Assembly: GCA_963556145.1 (NCBI GenBank)
Contig: OY744473.1
Span: 992,001 to 1,056,000 of the forward strand
Direction of reading: 5' to 3'
Length of the DNA stretch: 64,000 nucleotides
Origin: Hygrocybe punicea
Lineage: Eukaryota; Basidiomycota; Agaricomycetes; Agaricales; Hygrophoraceae
The stretch's first letter is position 1, and each line of letters opens with the position of its first letter. Positions 1 through 11,690 of the stretch are shown here, piece after piece. Made by a program: the position numbers and the translations under genes. The notes under the pieces are model-generated. The model did no database searches. It worked only from the letters and a program-made list of their open reading frames with translations, and was not told the origin of the DNA.

Positions 1-1398
1 GAAGTCAGGTCCACCGTCCACCTCGCGAACATGGTCACTGTGCCTAACCAACTCTGCTGTCACACCAGGTTGGAAGACAAGCGAAGAATGCGTCCATTCA
101 AGTTTCGAAGTCGGGATTTTCACATGGCTTGCGATTGGCTCGGATGCCAAACCAAGTATCTTCACAACGTAAGCCGACCAACCATCACGAAGGGTCAACT
201 CTCCACACTTGTCCATCTCCGTCAATTTCTCCTTCACCTTCTCCAATAAACATGTCTCACAAATCCTATCTGTAATGAATAAAGAACGAGGAAGTTCCCA
301 TTCAGCTTCATACACAACCGAGTGGTGTCCTTCGCCGCAACGTGCAGAAGGCCGTAGGTAGAGATGAGCTTCAGGGATGGAGCTGGGAGGATCTGGCTTA
401 GGCGGACACTCAGCAACTATGAATAGCGGTTCTCCTCCAAGGAATTTTGGTTGGAGTTCAATCGTGAAGCAATTCTGCGCCTTTGCTTCCTTCTTCATAC
501 GCGCTTTCTCCAGCTCCATGCTCTTTTCGGCCTCGGGTGATAATTGCAGACTGTATGTTCGGATGACATCACGGAGTTTGTCGCTTGCAGTACGATCATA
601 GCGTTGGACGAAGAGGACGTTACGAAAATCATGCACGACGAGTTTCCGGGGAAGAAGATGGTATGGAATATGCTGCTGTAGCGTAGGGGCTTTCAAGGAG
701 AAATCGGACGGGCGAAGTTGTGAATTTTCTGATGAAGCGGATGTTTCACCGGCTGTGGACTCCCCGGTAGGTTGTTTGTCTTTTGGCTCGGTTACATTGA
801 TACGGCTCATGCGACATTCTGTGTCGAGAATGAGGGTTCCCACATCATACGGAAAAACCTGGGATGGCTCCTTTTCTTCGTCAGCCCATTTAATTTCGTC
901 CTGGGCTCATTCGAGTTCGCCAATCTGTCGCGCACTGGCTGCGAGTCTGCTCCCCGTTGTAAATGTGACAAGGCTTTGACATCCCGGAATGCGATTCACG
1001 GTGAAGAAGTCGTATAAAGTGGAACCCCAATGTTTAATACCGTTCGAAGTCTTCTTGCCCTGTATCGGGGACTCCGAGTCGGAGGCTAACAGGAGTTTAC
1101 TACCGTTTGGATCTCTTGGCCAAGTGCGAAAGATGCAACGCTTTCTGCCGTCCCATATTTTGAGGGACGGAGGTGGCTTGTGTAAGTCCAGGACAGGGAC
1201 TTCAGGTTGGACCGGTTGAGATGGAGTTGGGGCTGGTTCCGTATTATCAGGGCTTCTACACATGCGCGATGTTTGCAATTGCTGGGAGTAGGAGCCAACG
1301 GTGTAGGACTCACTGGGGTTCTGCGCTACCTGCATGAACTGGCGAGCCCTGAGACAACCTGGCCCTCTTCTTTGCCCCTGGGTTGTTGAGAAAACCAC
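1..1398 (-). CDS. Protein kinase-like protein, 3' end outside window, in-frame TGA
   Basis: A minus-strand frame is open from about 1398 to the window edge, broken only by one TGA at 909-907. The first part (163 codons) is basic and Pro/Ser-rich. The second part leads into a glycine-rich loop-like segment (GEGHHSVVYEAEWELPR, near 290-340), which resembles the ATP-binding start of fungal protein kinase-like proteins. The catalytic loop would lie beyond the window. The residues on both sides of the TGA (IGELE / AQDEIKWADEE) read as one charged helix, so the stop looks like a Trp codon changed to TGA, or a sequence error. A short intron with its acceptor at the following cccag is the alternative. 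The true start is uncertain because several in-frame Met codons follow 1398. The next gene upstream ends at 1593 on the same strand. Confidence 0.55.
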
Positions 1399-1592
1399 GC
1401 CTCATCGGTGAAGAAACGATAAAATAAAACTCTCTATATAACCAAATAAGGCAACGTCTCAAAACGTATGGCCTCGAGACTAATAAGGAATCGCAATCCG
1501 GTAAAAGCCGATGTGTAGGATGGTGAGTGTACTAGTACTTATATGCGGAAGGTGTGAATATGTCCTACTACTTTCGGAACTTGCTCGTCGCA

Positions 1593-2358
1593 TCAAACAT
1601 CCCCAACGTCCATCGTCGTTTCTCGCGATTGACTCCACCGAAACCCAAATCGCTGCCTCGCCGCATACTTCTTCCACTTCTGGATGTCTTCCCGTTCCAG
1701 CAACAACTCCACCGTATGAAAATGGCGCGCGAGCTCCTCGTTTGTCGCAACATGGTGGACGGTGGAATGGCAGTGTCTTCAATCATCCAGGGTTTGCGTC
1801 AACATGGCCCATTCTAAAAAATAAAATAAAAACAAAGGATACATACCTACAAAGCCACGCTACAGAATTCAGCATAGTCTCAGGATGCCACTTCTTCTTC
1901 AACACCTTGTCGTGCGTCGAGCGCGGAATCAAGTGGTGATACGTGAGTCGCGCTTCCCGTTCACAGATTTCACACTCCTTCGTGCGAGTGGACTTCCACA
2001 CAGGCGGTGGCGCGCATACATCCCTAACATAATCCTCGATCGTCTTTTTCAGAAACACGAGGGACGCATCGGAGTCGGGAGCAAGCCTGTAAGAGATGAG
2101 GGTGTCCACGAACGCCGTCGGGGTGGTATCAAGCGACAGGGTTTCGAGATCGGGGATCGTCGAACGAGTCTCGTACGTAGCGTTCTGTAGGAAGAGGGGA
2201 AGCGTAGGCCAAGACTCTGCAGCGAGATATGATACAAAATCGTCAAGCTCTGTGCTCTCCTCGGATGAACTGTCTGCATCGCTGTGATGCTGGGATATGA
2301 TGTGGCGAGCGAGAGAGTCTTTGAAAATGTGATACTGAGGGGAAGATGGGTCTTCCAT
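1593..2358 (-). CDS. HNH-nuclease-type protein (two exons, 231 aa)
   Basis: Exons 2358-1847 and 1776-1593 join across a 70-bp GT-AG intron (1777-1846) to give 231 residues ending in TGA. The C-terminal half has a zinc-ribbon HNH fold: CEIC near residues 132-135, YHHLIPRSTHD around 143-153, then WLCRHCHSTVHH built across the splice. These supply the paired Cys, the catalytic-type His and the final His. HNH domains cut nucleic acid, but this solitary fungal family has no known role and may act only in binding. The N-terminal 120 residues are acidic and unrecognised. The ATG at 2358 lies only 200 bp from the stop of the WD40 gene on the same strand, so the promoter must be very short or a first exon is missing. 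The gene model is well supported by the continuous HNH motif. Confidence 0.75.
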
Positions 2359-2557
2359 AGCGATTTCACGAAGGTTCTGAGAATAATGTTGAACACAGCC
2401 AAATTTTCGTATGTAGGCACTTTATTGAACTTCGGAACCGATTTCCAGGAACCAGGTCCAGCGGTTCCGATGACAGACCCTGATCCAACCATGTGGAAAG
2501 CACGCCAAGTTGAAAGGGTACAAAATAACAATGGTCATTGAAAGTGTATACATTCAT

Positions 2558-5500
2558 CTATGAATTGAAGGCTCTTGGGAGTTTACGACGATAATACATC
2601 GTGAGTTCCCCAGACTGCCGCCACACAAACTGCCTCACAGCCGCCAGCGTAATATCGAGAGGAAGTAGAATGTCGTTACACAATATCTCATACAACTCCT
2701 CTGATCTCGGCCGAGTGTTCTTCCCCGACAGCGACGACAGGTCCAGCGAGCTAGAGTTCCGCGGCGCACCTGGCGACTTGTCAGTATTTCGGGATAGCTT
2801 GTCAAGCTTCTCTTGCACCTATGTATACGCGTAGATTAGGCAGATTATCCAACCAAAAAATGGTGAGAATCAAGCATAAAGAGAGGAACATACATGAACT
2901 ATGACCTTGCGAACGCGCAGAAAGCGGCTCGCTGTGAGTTTTGATTGGGTACTAGGAAGGTTCTATCAGCACAACAACGACAACAACAGGTGCCCAACCC
3001 TGGACCGTGACTTACATGTCAAGGAGCTCTGGAAGTTGTTCTCCATCGGGGTCCTTGGTCGGCCACGGCAACAACACAAAGCTAAGCTTGACAATCGGGA
3101 CGGGGGACGTCTTATTTGTTAGGAGGTATTCCAGCAACCACATCGGTAGTACTTCCTCCATAACGCGAATATCATGAGCCGAGCTAGCGACTGTACCTCT
3201 ATATACCGTAGTCCATCCAGGACTTGCCTCCTCGGAGATTATCACAGAGGCATTTGGGGGGAGAGGGTGTGAAGGGGCTTCGGCAGCGGGGGGAAATGAT
3301 AATGGGCCTGAGAGTAAAATTTGCTGCGGGGTTTTCATTAGAGCAGGCCCAGATACCGGCGATTCCTATAAAGACATCAAGAAATAACCTCCCGTCACTA
3401 TTAAAGCGCATATGTTTTAGCTTACCTCAGGAACAACCGGAACTTCTGGAACACTGAGCCCACCGGGAGGGAGGGCACTTGGTCCTACCTCGGGCTGTTT
3501 TTTGTTGCTAGATATCTTCCCAAAGTTCTTCAGCCGGCCCATTAAGCCCCCACCGGGAGTTGTGGCATTTGGGCCCGTCAGGTTGGGGTCACTTTTTGAG
3601 CCCGAAACGTCATCCGTCGTTGGTGCCACACCTCCTCCCTGACGTGTCTGGAGCGTAAAGTAGTCGGTGTCTTTAGAAGTCGTGGTCGGTAAATACGTTG
3701 ATACTTGTCCACTATCGATGGGCTGCAATCGCGGACGAGTCACTGGTGAACTGATATCAATGTTGGTTGGCAAAATCGCTGGAGACTGCGCCACAGGAGT
3801 TAGTACTGTCATACCATCCTTTCTTAAGGGATGAAGGGTCATCGTCGGCGGGGAAGTCCGAGCCGACGAAGACACTGCGGGTGATACAGCGGGTATCATC
3901 TTGGACGAAGAAACGACTACAGTGCTGCCATGAAACCTCGTGGATCGCTTCGAAATATCTGAGGACGAAGAAGACCGTTTTTTGGGCTGTTTCCCATTGC
4001 TGTCGATGTGAGTCAGGTAAATTTCTCGTCGAGGGGTCGTAGGAGAGCTGCCGCCGCTGTTGGGTTCACGTTTGCGACGAGACCGTTGCTCTTCGCGGAT
4101 GAATCCGAGGAATACATTTCGCAAAACCCATTTTCCGAGGTTCACTAAGACTGAACGTGAGCAAGACCACCCAAACGAAAAAAAACAACGGGACAAGAGG
4201 AATGAACGAACGCCTTGTTTCGTCATTGACATGTCGGTCGTGCGAGAATCCAACTTCGTCTGCGTATATCTCAGCTTCAAAGCAGCGCTCATTCAAGTGA
4301 ATAGTTAGGACGCCCGTCTTTGTGTCCACGGAAGACCACGGCAACACAACCGCTTCGCCTTCAATCCTCTCTCGAACAGCGTCGAGCGCCTCGCGGGGGC
4401 TGCGCTCCATATCGCCACCACCAATCCCACCAGAAGTGCTGCCACGATGGCTGGCAGAGGCGACCTCCTCCGGCGTATATTTACCGCGGCAGACAGCGCG
4501 AACGATGTCCCACACAGCCACCTCCCCAGAGGTGTCGACAGTGAGTGCATGGATACGGTCGTTCAGAATTACAGACCGGACCAAACCGTGGTCCCCCTCT
4601 ATGACATCTTCGGGAGCGCTGCACAGCGGGATCGCTTCCGCAGCGAGCTCACGCTCTTCGTAATCAGCTCGTGCAGTGTTCACTTGATGCGTGGTGTCGT
4701 CCGCACGCAGACTCCTTATGGGACCGTTATGAGGTGGGTGAAACCCATGTTGTGATCTCGTGGCCGACGCACGTGGAATCGACATGATAGACGCCGCAGA
4801 ATACAGCGTCGCTACTTCAGCATCTCGGCCCTTTGCCAGCGAGTACGGCGTGAAGGGGTCGTTCGGGGACGTCAACCTGACGAGACTATAGAACGGGATA
4901 CCGAACAGCGTCATATCCTCGCGACCTTGAAGCTGACCCGGCGGCGCCGTTGAGAATGAGTCGTACGGCGGTCTATGCGAGGCGGCCGTCGACGGGCGAG
5001 TGATGTTCTCATGGATCGAGCGCGGAGGGGTAGCGCTCTCGGGTGCATTCGTCGCGCATCGCTTAAACATGGTGACGACAGGAGACTCTGACATGGTTAC
5101 GCGTTCCGAGTCCCCGTCCAAGTTGAGCGCAGTTGCCCTAATGGACCGCCGCTGCGGTACTCGCCAACGCAGGACGCTCGAGCTGCAGGACGCCGTCCAC
5201 AGCAGATTGTCATCCATGGCGACGATACGGTTGACGCCCTCCGACGAAGCCTTGCTGCGTCCGCCCGAGTCTTGACACAAGACAATGCATTCGCCTTCCG
5301 ACACATCCGCGCAGTTCTCCACGTCGACTTTGCAGACAAGGCCTGACTTGTCGCCGGAGTAAAATATCTCGAGGGAAGGGTGGGAAGAAAAGAGAGACCA
5401 GACTGAATCTGTGTGATAAGTGAAGGTGTGCAAACAACGTTTCGATGAAAGCGACCAAAGTTTGATCGAAGCTGACCATTCCAACATGTAATAAGCGAGT

Positions 5501-6916
5501 GAGAAAGCATATTAGTCATAATCAAAAACAAAACAAACAGGTACCAACCGTCTGTCGAGCCTGTGAGGAGCTGTTTCCCCCACAAAAAAAGATTCGATTG
5601 TTATTACACAACGAAGACTCAGGAGGGAAGGGAGTTCTCACATATCTCGAGTCTTCGGAAATCAATATGGCGCGGATGTTGTCTGTATGGCCGACCAGCT
5701 TTCCTATCCTTCTCCCAGATCGTGGGTCCCACAACCTGACAACACGTTCTGGCGAACCGGACGCGATAGTGTGCCCGAACGGGTCTGCAGCCAAGGCGTA
5801 CACGGATGATTTTGGTGCCGTAGCATCTGGGGGGCTGAGCGTCATGACCGGGGTAGCCGTGGATGGCTGGGTGGTAGGCCGACTCAGATCCCACAGTTTG
5901 ATAGTGCGGTCAAAAGAGCCGGAGGCCAACCAATTGTGTTCGCGACTGAGAAAGGGATCTTTTGTCAGGATACGATGCCGAGATAGCGGAGGGTGAGATC
6001 TGACCAGTGAGTCAAGCAGCGCACGTAGTCACTGTGGGAACCAATTGTCGAAGGATCGGAAAGCGCCAGGGAATGTGGATTCCAAGCTTTGATGGTTCCA
6101 TCAGAAGAAGCGGAGACCACTGGGAGAAGTGAGTAGTCGTCCACTGATAGCGGTGTGTCACGGACCTGTCTGGTTGTAGTTGCATAAAAGCAAGTCATTC
6201 ACCCAGTCTGTATGTGACTGTGCGGATTGCCGGAACTGGGTTGGCTATAGATGGTCACAATCAGGAAATATGAGGAACGAAAAAACTCGGCCCAAGCTTG
6301 GGGCACATACAATGCCAGGTGTGAAAGCGTCTAGGTCCGTCTCCCATTCATCTTCGAAAGGGATGGGGAGTTGCCCGCTAGCAAGCCACTTTCGGCGGCT
6401 ACCACTGGGAGGGACATCGCCTAACACATCTCCATCGCTCCTGAGACGCTCATCTACCTCCTCAGGCTCCTCGTCGGTAAAGTCGTCCGCCCAGCCGGTC
6501 AATATCTCCCACCTTCTCACTGCGCGATGTCCGTGCATGGTCCTGCCCCGGCCTTCTCCATCAGTGACCAAACCAAACTTCTCCCGCCGTTTCTTCATTG
6601 GAATGGCGAGGTCCCAGGACATGACCATGCCATCCCTGCCACCTGTGTAGAGGATACCCTCTGGAGCATTTCGCCCGGCGAGGTGGGTGGACGTGTCGAT
6701 GGCCAGGGATGCCACGCCTAGACGATGTCTTGGTCGTCTCGTACTCGTGCGCTTCTGTGAGTCCTCTTCGGTATCGTGGACGAGGATGTGGGATGGAAGA
6801 AGGAGTGGACCGGTAGACCCGAGTCGTGAGATACCAAAGGGGGGCAACTGGAGACGGGGAACCGAATCTACTGGCGGAGGAACGACATAAGAAACCCGGC
6901 GTCTCGCGTAAACCAT
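2558..6916 (-). CDS. WDR48/Bun107-like WD40 protein (10 exons, 1249 aa)
   Basis: Exons read 6916-6311, 6244-6166, 6119-6005, 5945-5642, 5570-5549, 5471-4212, 4144-3426, 3365-3016, 2927-2894 and 2818-2558. All introns are GT-AG and 46-88 bp, and the sum is exactly 3750 nt. The N-terminal half is a WD40 propeller, with repeats such as [43 protein letters not shown] and [15 protein letters not shown]. The C-terminal part has the conserved [14 protein letters not shown] segment and ends with [24 protein letters not shown]..., the DUF3337-type tail of the WDR48 family. That family activates USP1/USP12-type deubiquitinases; Bun107 in fission yeast binds Ubp9. Low-complexity Ser/Pro/Thr inserts make it longer than the animal protein. 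The 22-nt fifth exon is unusually small. It is divergent from the ATPase-like gene across 6917-7453. Confidence 0.9.
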
Positions 6917-7453
6917 TGTCTTTAATCGTTAGCAGTCGTAGCTTGTTACATAGCCAATCAGTAACCACGTGACAATTCTAGTGTTCAACGTTCAACGGTC
7001 GGGTGAGGTCTTTTGCTGATGATGTTATACGACTTTCATTTCATTTCTCATGGCCATGGCGATCCGCTTCATCTCTGGCTCGCCTATGAAGGCGATACGA
7101 GTCCATTCTGTCGCAATCTCTGCAGTTGCGAATCGACACCGGTTTGGCAGTGTTTTCGTTCAGCATTTTCACAAATCCGCACTCGCGAAAGGCACCGGTT
7201 TTATTATCCTTGTTTACGATGTATTTATTCATTTTCGCAGTTTCACGTAAATCAGTTCAAGTTTCGATCCCCACACCGACGCACAAGCTTACCTTCCTGG
7301 ATGGGTCTTCAAAGTAGAATCCACGTCAGACCTGGATGTCATGCCAGTACGTTCTGCATTCCACCCTCTCAATTGCAAAATCTTTGACTCGAGATCCATC
7401 ACCAGCTTCTTCCCACCAACTCCAACTTCGATCACCTTATCACTACACCCGGC
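6917..7453. promoter_or_regulatory. Shared intergenic region between divergent genes
   Basis: This 537-bp stretch separates the start of the WD40 gene (minus) from the AAA-ATPase-like gene (plus). It must contain the WD40 gene promoter and probably that of the ATPase-like gene. No clear TATA box or repeat was recognised. A plus-strand frame from the ATG at 7342 may be a displaced piece of the ATPase-like N-terminus, in a different frame from the main exon. Confidence 0.4.
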
Positions 7454-9241
7454 ATGATTGCCGCAGACAAATCGCGGTATATCGCAGAGCTCGACAAAGA
7501 CCCTCAATATCAGTATATATTTCTTCGACCCCGACGTTGGGGAAAGTCCACATTTTTACAAATGCTCGCCAACTACTACGATAAAGGCAAAGTGGCGGAA
7601 TTCGACACTACGTTTGGCCAGCTCTATATTGGCAAGAATCCCACCAGAGACTGTAATTCCCTGCTTGTCCTCTTGTTTGATTTTTCGAGCATCTACACGT
7701 ACGGGTCGCCCCAGAAGATAAAATCCCAGATGAATACCATCGGTTTTACGGAAATTTTTGAAAACCAATCGGCAATTTTTGGGTGAGCCGGACCCAGATT
7801 TGATTACTGGTGATGGCGGAGATTCGCTTAGGAAAGTTTTTGTCTGTGTTTTCTTATATATGCCGGCCTTCTCTTCAACCGCTCATTTTTTGTAGAACCT
7901 CGTAAAAGAATGTGGGCATAAACTGTTTGTTGGGGTCGACGAGTACGATGTTCCAGCGAATGCTTGCCTCTTCTCCTCAAATGCAAGTAACTTCCCTGCG
8001 GTAGCGAACCTATTCAAGACTCGGTTCTTCACTATCATCAAGCAAGCAGCTGGTTTCGTAGTGCACAAGTACTGGCTCACTGGTGTTTTGCCCGCCTTCC
8101 GCGATGGCATCACTCCTCTGACTGCCACAAAGCTTATCTCGAGATCACGGAAGTACAGCAACGCTTGCGGCCTAACTGAAGAGGAGGTCCATATGGTTGC
8201 AAAGACTTATCTCGGCTCAAAACTCTCAGAGGACGAACTCAACCAGGAGCTCCAAATAATTCAGCGATGGTATAACGGCTACCAGTTCTGTAGAAATAAC
8301 GCTTCAACTTCATCACTATACAATCCGCAACAGGTGTTTCATCACCTCAAAGCCATTTACGAAGACAACTATGTCGATCCTCATGATGAAGCGAACGCCA
8401 TGCACACCGCCAGTGTCTTAAATGCTATCTTGACAGATGGGGAGATGAATATGAATGACCTTCTTCCAATTTTGGATGGTCGAGTTGAAGCTTCGATCAT
8501 GCCCGAATATGGAGTCCCGGAAGTCCAGCGGATTGGTCGCGACGCTCGGATCACCTGGTCGATTCTTTATTATTTTGGAGTTATCACACATGGAAAGAAT
8601 AGTAACCTAACCATCCTGAACAGCACCAACTACTATCTGGTCAGTGCTGATCCCTGCCCTCCTTCTACCCTCTAACATATTAATAGATTATAAGACGTTT
8701 CCGAGAGCTTCTTACGCAGATTGATCTGCCATTCACGGAACAGATGACTGAATCCTGTGCCTCGTTTACCTATGGCAATCCTAAGCTGCTTGTCACGGTT
8801 CTTCAAAAGTTCTTCCAATCACTGTCTATTTGTGCGCTTCTTGACTCAAGGGAGGCAAATTTGCGATTGCTAGTTGATTTGTGCTGGTTTGAGGACCGTC
8901 GATGCCTTTCAGAGTTGTGCCTCGTCAAAGACTCTGAGAAGATGTACAACCAAGGCCGCTACAGATTCATCGACATTTTCCTTGTGTCCCCACCCAATTC
9001 ACCTCGCTGTTCCAATGTCGCCATTGAGTTGAAGAATGTCACCCTCTCCAGCATATTCAACGCAAGCGCAAATTCCGAATGCACAGATGCAGCTAGGGAA
9101 TTGCTCCGACAGCGGCTGATGGAAGAAACACTGGAGGAACTTCTTCGAAGGGAGTACTGCTATCGGGACCAGGAGAGCAAATCCTACGTGAAAAAGTCAA
9201 TCCAAACCCTACAGCAAGAGGCAATCGACCAAGTCAATTGA
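7454..9241 (+). pseudogene. AAA-ATPase-like / PD-(D/E)XK protein, probably frameshifted
   Basis: Coding runs from 7454, with introns at 7842-7895 and 8640-8686, to the stop at 9241. The N-terminal domain carries a P-loop (LRPRRWGKST) and a Walker-B-like LFVGVDEYD. The C-terminal part has RFIDIFLV followed by VAIELKNV, the D...ExK core of a PD-(D/E)XK nuclease. This is the AAA-ATPase-like plus nuclease-like architecture common in basidiomycetes; its function is unknown. The frame used up to about 7735 (ending QMNTI) runs into TGA at 7784. The homologous continuation (RKFLKTNRQFLGEPDPDL) lies in another frame and leads cleanly into the 7842 donor. That implies an indel near 7735-7745. Residues matching the N-terminus (NFDHLITTPGM) also extend upstream of 7454 into a frame with an early stop, so a second break near 7420 is possible. 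Confidence 0.7.
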
Positions 9242-9690
9242 CACCTCCAAATTGCTAAGCTAGGGCCAGCTAAGGGAGGATCAAAAGGTATACAGGACAA
9301 GCGAATTAGATTTCATTCCGGAACGAGCTCTTTGCAGGGATACATTGTAATATGCATCGGCGGAACCAGAATCTTAATGTGGACCGCTGGACAGGAAGAG
9401 ATTCCGTTTGTTACTACTGAAAATATTACAACGCTGTCTGAGTAATGCCATTTGTGAGAAATGCAAGTGGCCAGATCCGAGTCTGGTCAGACTCATAATG
9501 TTCATCAGTAAAACAACCGTTAGCGGTACAGTTTGTGTGCAGACGTCCATAGAGTCATATAGAGTCATAGACTACTTCTTTATATGTCTAAATCTGTATG
9601 GTCCTATGCAACATCTATGCGAGTCTATGCAGCTGGCTGTCTCACCTGTACTGAGCTGTATAGACCGGTCAACTATCTGTATAGTCCTAC
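9242..9690. other. Intergenic DNA with no gene seen
   Basis: This is the 3' flank of the ATPase-like gene. Around 9545-9680 there is a loose run of tatagagtcata / tctatgcag / ctgtatag words, a decayed simple repeat. No coding signal was recognised. Confidence 0.5.
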
Positions 9691-11690
9691 ATAGCATCAG
9701 CAAATTGACAAAAGGTTCTGAGAGACTTTCTGGTCTGGAGAGGTTTGGCCCAGACCAATTTCATTCTGACATGATTTTCAGACCTTCCCAGACATATTAT
9801 GATGGCGGCAGACCCTCCAGACCATTCAAGACCACTTATATAATTTTCGAGAACTAAGATAAAATTATCGCTAAGTGTAAACAAGCTACGATACAAGTAC
9901 TATACTAAGTTCACAATTATATAGAAGTCAGTATGGTCCGTGTGGTTTTCAACCGTGTGAATATTTCAATACCAATTCCACCGTCCTCGCGCAGCAAACA
10001 GCAACCAAATCCGCTCCCAAAGCCAAAGACAAGACAGGCTACACGAACAGTGATCAATGCGCCCAAAGGCTGAATGTGCTGTGGAGTTGGTTTACCACCT
10101 AAATGTAAGCTTTTTCGCTTTTTCAATTACTACACTACTCTCAAATGTATTGACACAGCTCACATGCAACGGAGACACAACGGCAATGGCAGCAAACAAC
10201 ATGTGGCAAAAGACAACACTGCAAAGTGGACATGACAGAGAATGGACCCATTGCGCTCACCACGGCAAAGTTTAAGTTTTTCATTATTTTCACTAATTAT
10301 CAACTGTAATGATGACCACGGCAGGTGACATAGCCAGTGATAGGCAATGAAGCCCAAGCAACATGGCCCCCCTCAAGGTATGCAAATTACATGCCAAAAT
10401 ATTACATTGTGCCCAATGCCCAGACCCACAACAGCAACGCCCAACGCCTGCGCCCACAACCCACCCGAGAGCCCAATGTGCAACATCTGGCAAATTGGAT
10501 CAACGCCACCAACCAAAGGCTATGGCCCTGAACACCCCAATGATGACCAATGCAAGAGTGGAGATAAGTCTAGAGCAGTGGGGGCTAGCATGCCACCCGC
10601 TGTAAATTTGTTTTTATTTTTATTTTGTGTTACTAACCACTATGGTACATGCCCAGCCCATGCACACCTCAACATCCCCACCACATGCACCACGAATAAG
10701 AACCAGTGTGGGGTACCAACGGCAACCAAGAGGAGATGACAATGAGTCCAGTGCAACAGAAGCAGTGGGAGCTGGTGCCCCACTGAGTCAGTACATTTTT
10801 TTCTCTTTTCTTGTCTTGTTTGCTGACTGACTGACTGTGGCCGTGCCCAGCTCACACCCTTAGCCATATACACGCCCACCTCAATGTCTGTCCCGACAAT
10901 GCCCACAACAAACAAGATGCCTGGCATCAGACGATGATGGTGGTGCAAGGGAATATGGGGCAGATGGGCAGTGGACGCAGTGAGGGTGGTGTGCCCACCC
11001 TGGCTGGCAAAGGTACTTTTTTCGCGTCTGTTACTGACCAACTATGGTGCATACTCACGCCCACACCCCTGAGCCCATGCCATCACGCCACCACCAGGAA
11101 TGAAGTATGGTGACAAAGCCACTGCCAGCACTGAATGGCCCTGCCCATGATGGTCCTGATGGACAAGTGGGCAACACCGAGCCGAGGGCCATGTGCGACA
11201 GACAGGAAACCAAGTTGGCCCCAGCTGAACACCAATGCCTGACACCGAATGTGTCAATAAGCCACCCTTCGATAGCAACAGGTAAGCCCACCCAGTACTC
11301 TCTCCCTGTGCACCTCTCTCTCCTCTCCCCCTTCTCCCTTTGTTGGCCCCCTCTTCCATTCTGCCCATATTGGTGGATAATGATGACAGGTGGTGGATGA
11401 TGAAGAAGAGACTGCACGTTGTGAGAATGGTTGCAGTATTCAATGGATCAATGTATTGTTTTTCTGTTGTTCTATTATTATAATACATCGTCTGGATAAT
11501 ACATGGTCTGGAAGTCTGTCTGAGCTGGTCTGGAAGTGGTCTGGTCCAGATGACACTATCTGGAAGTGGTCGGAAGAAATTAGAATCTAACATCATGGTC
11601 TGGAAGGTTTTATGGTCTGGGATGGTCGGGCCCAGACCACCCCAGACCTGTCAGACAAATTGCTGATTTGCTGATGTAACCACATCTAGA
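9690..11690 (+). mobile_element. Non-autonomous element with serial introns and inverted TCTGG-rich ends
   Basis: The left flank (about 9700-9840) and right flank (about 11490-11680) are inverted relative to each other. Both are dense in tctgg/ccaga words, and both carry a cagcaaattg-type outer word. No clean target duplication was found. The interior reads as exon-like blocks separated by intron-like segments with a GT start, a T-rich body and a CAG end: 10105-10158, 10270-10324, 10602-10656, 10791-10850, and a start at 11013. The blocks are rich in ACA/CCA/ATG words and share phrases such as ctatggtNcat...cccag. No protein family is visible in any frame. It may be a non-coding or low-complexity transcript unit carried by a hAT-like transposon. 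Confidence 0.45.

Noticed and set aside
4145..4213. A GC-AG intron in the WD40 gene with donor at ACAAG|GCGTTC
   Set aside because: A GT donor one codon later (GGC|GTTCGT) gives the correct frame and the family-like sequence LNLGKWV, so a rare donor is unnecessary.
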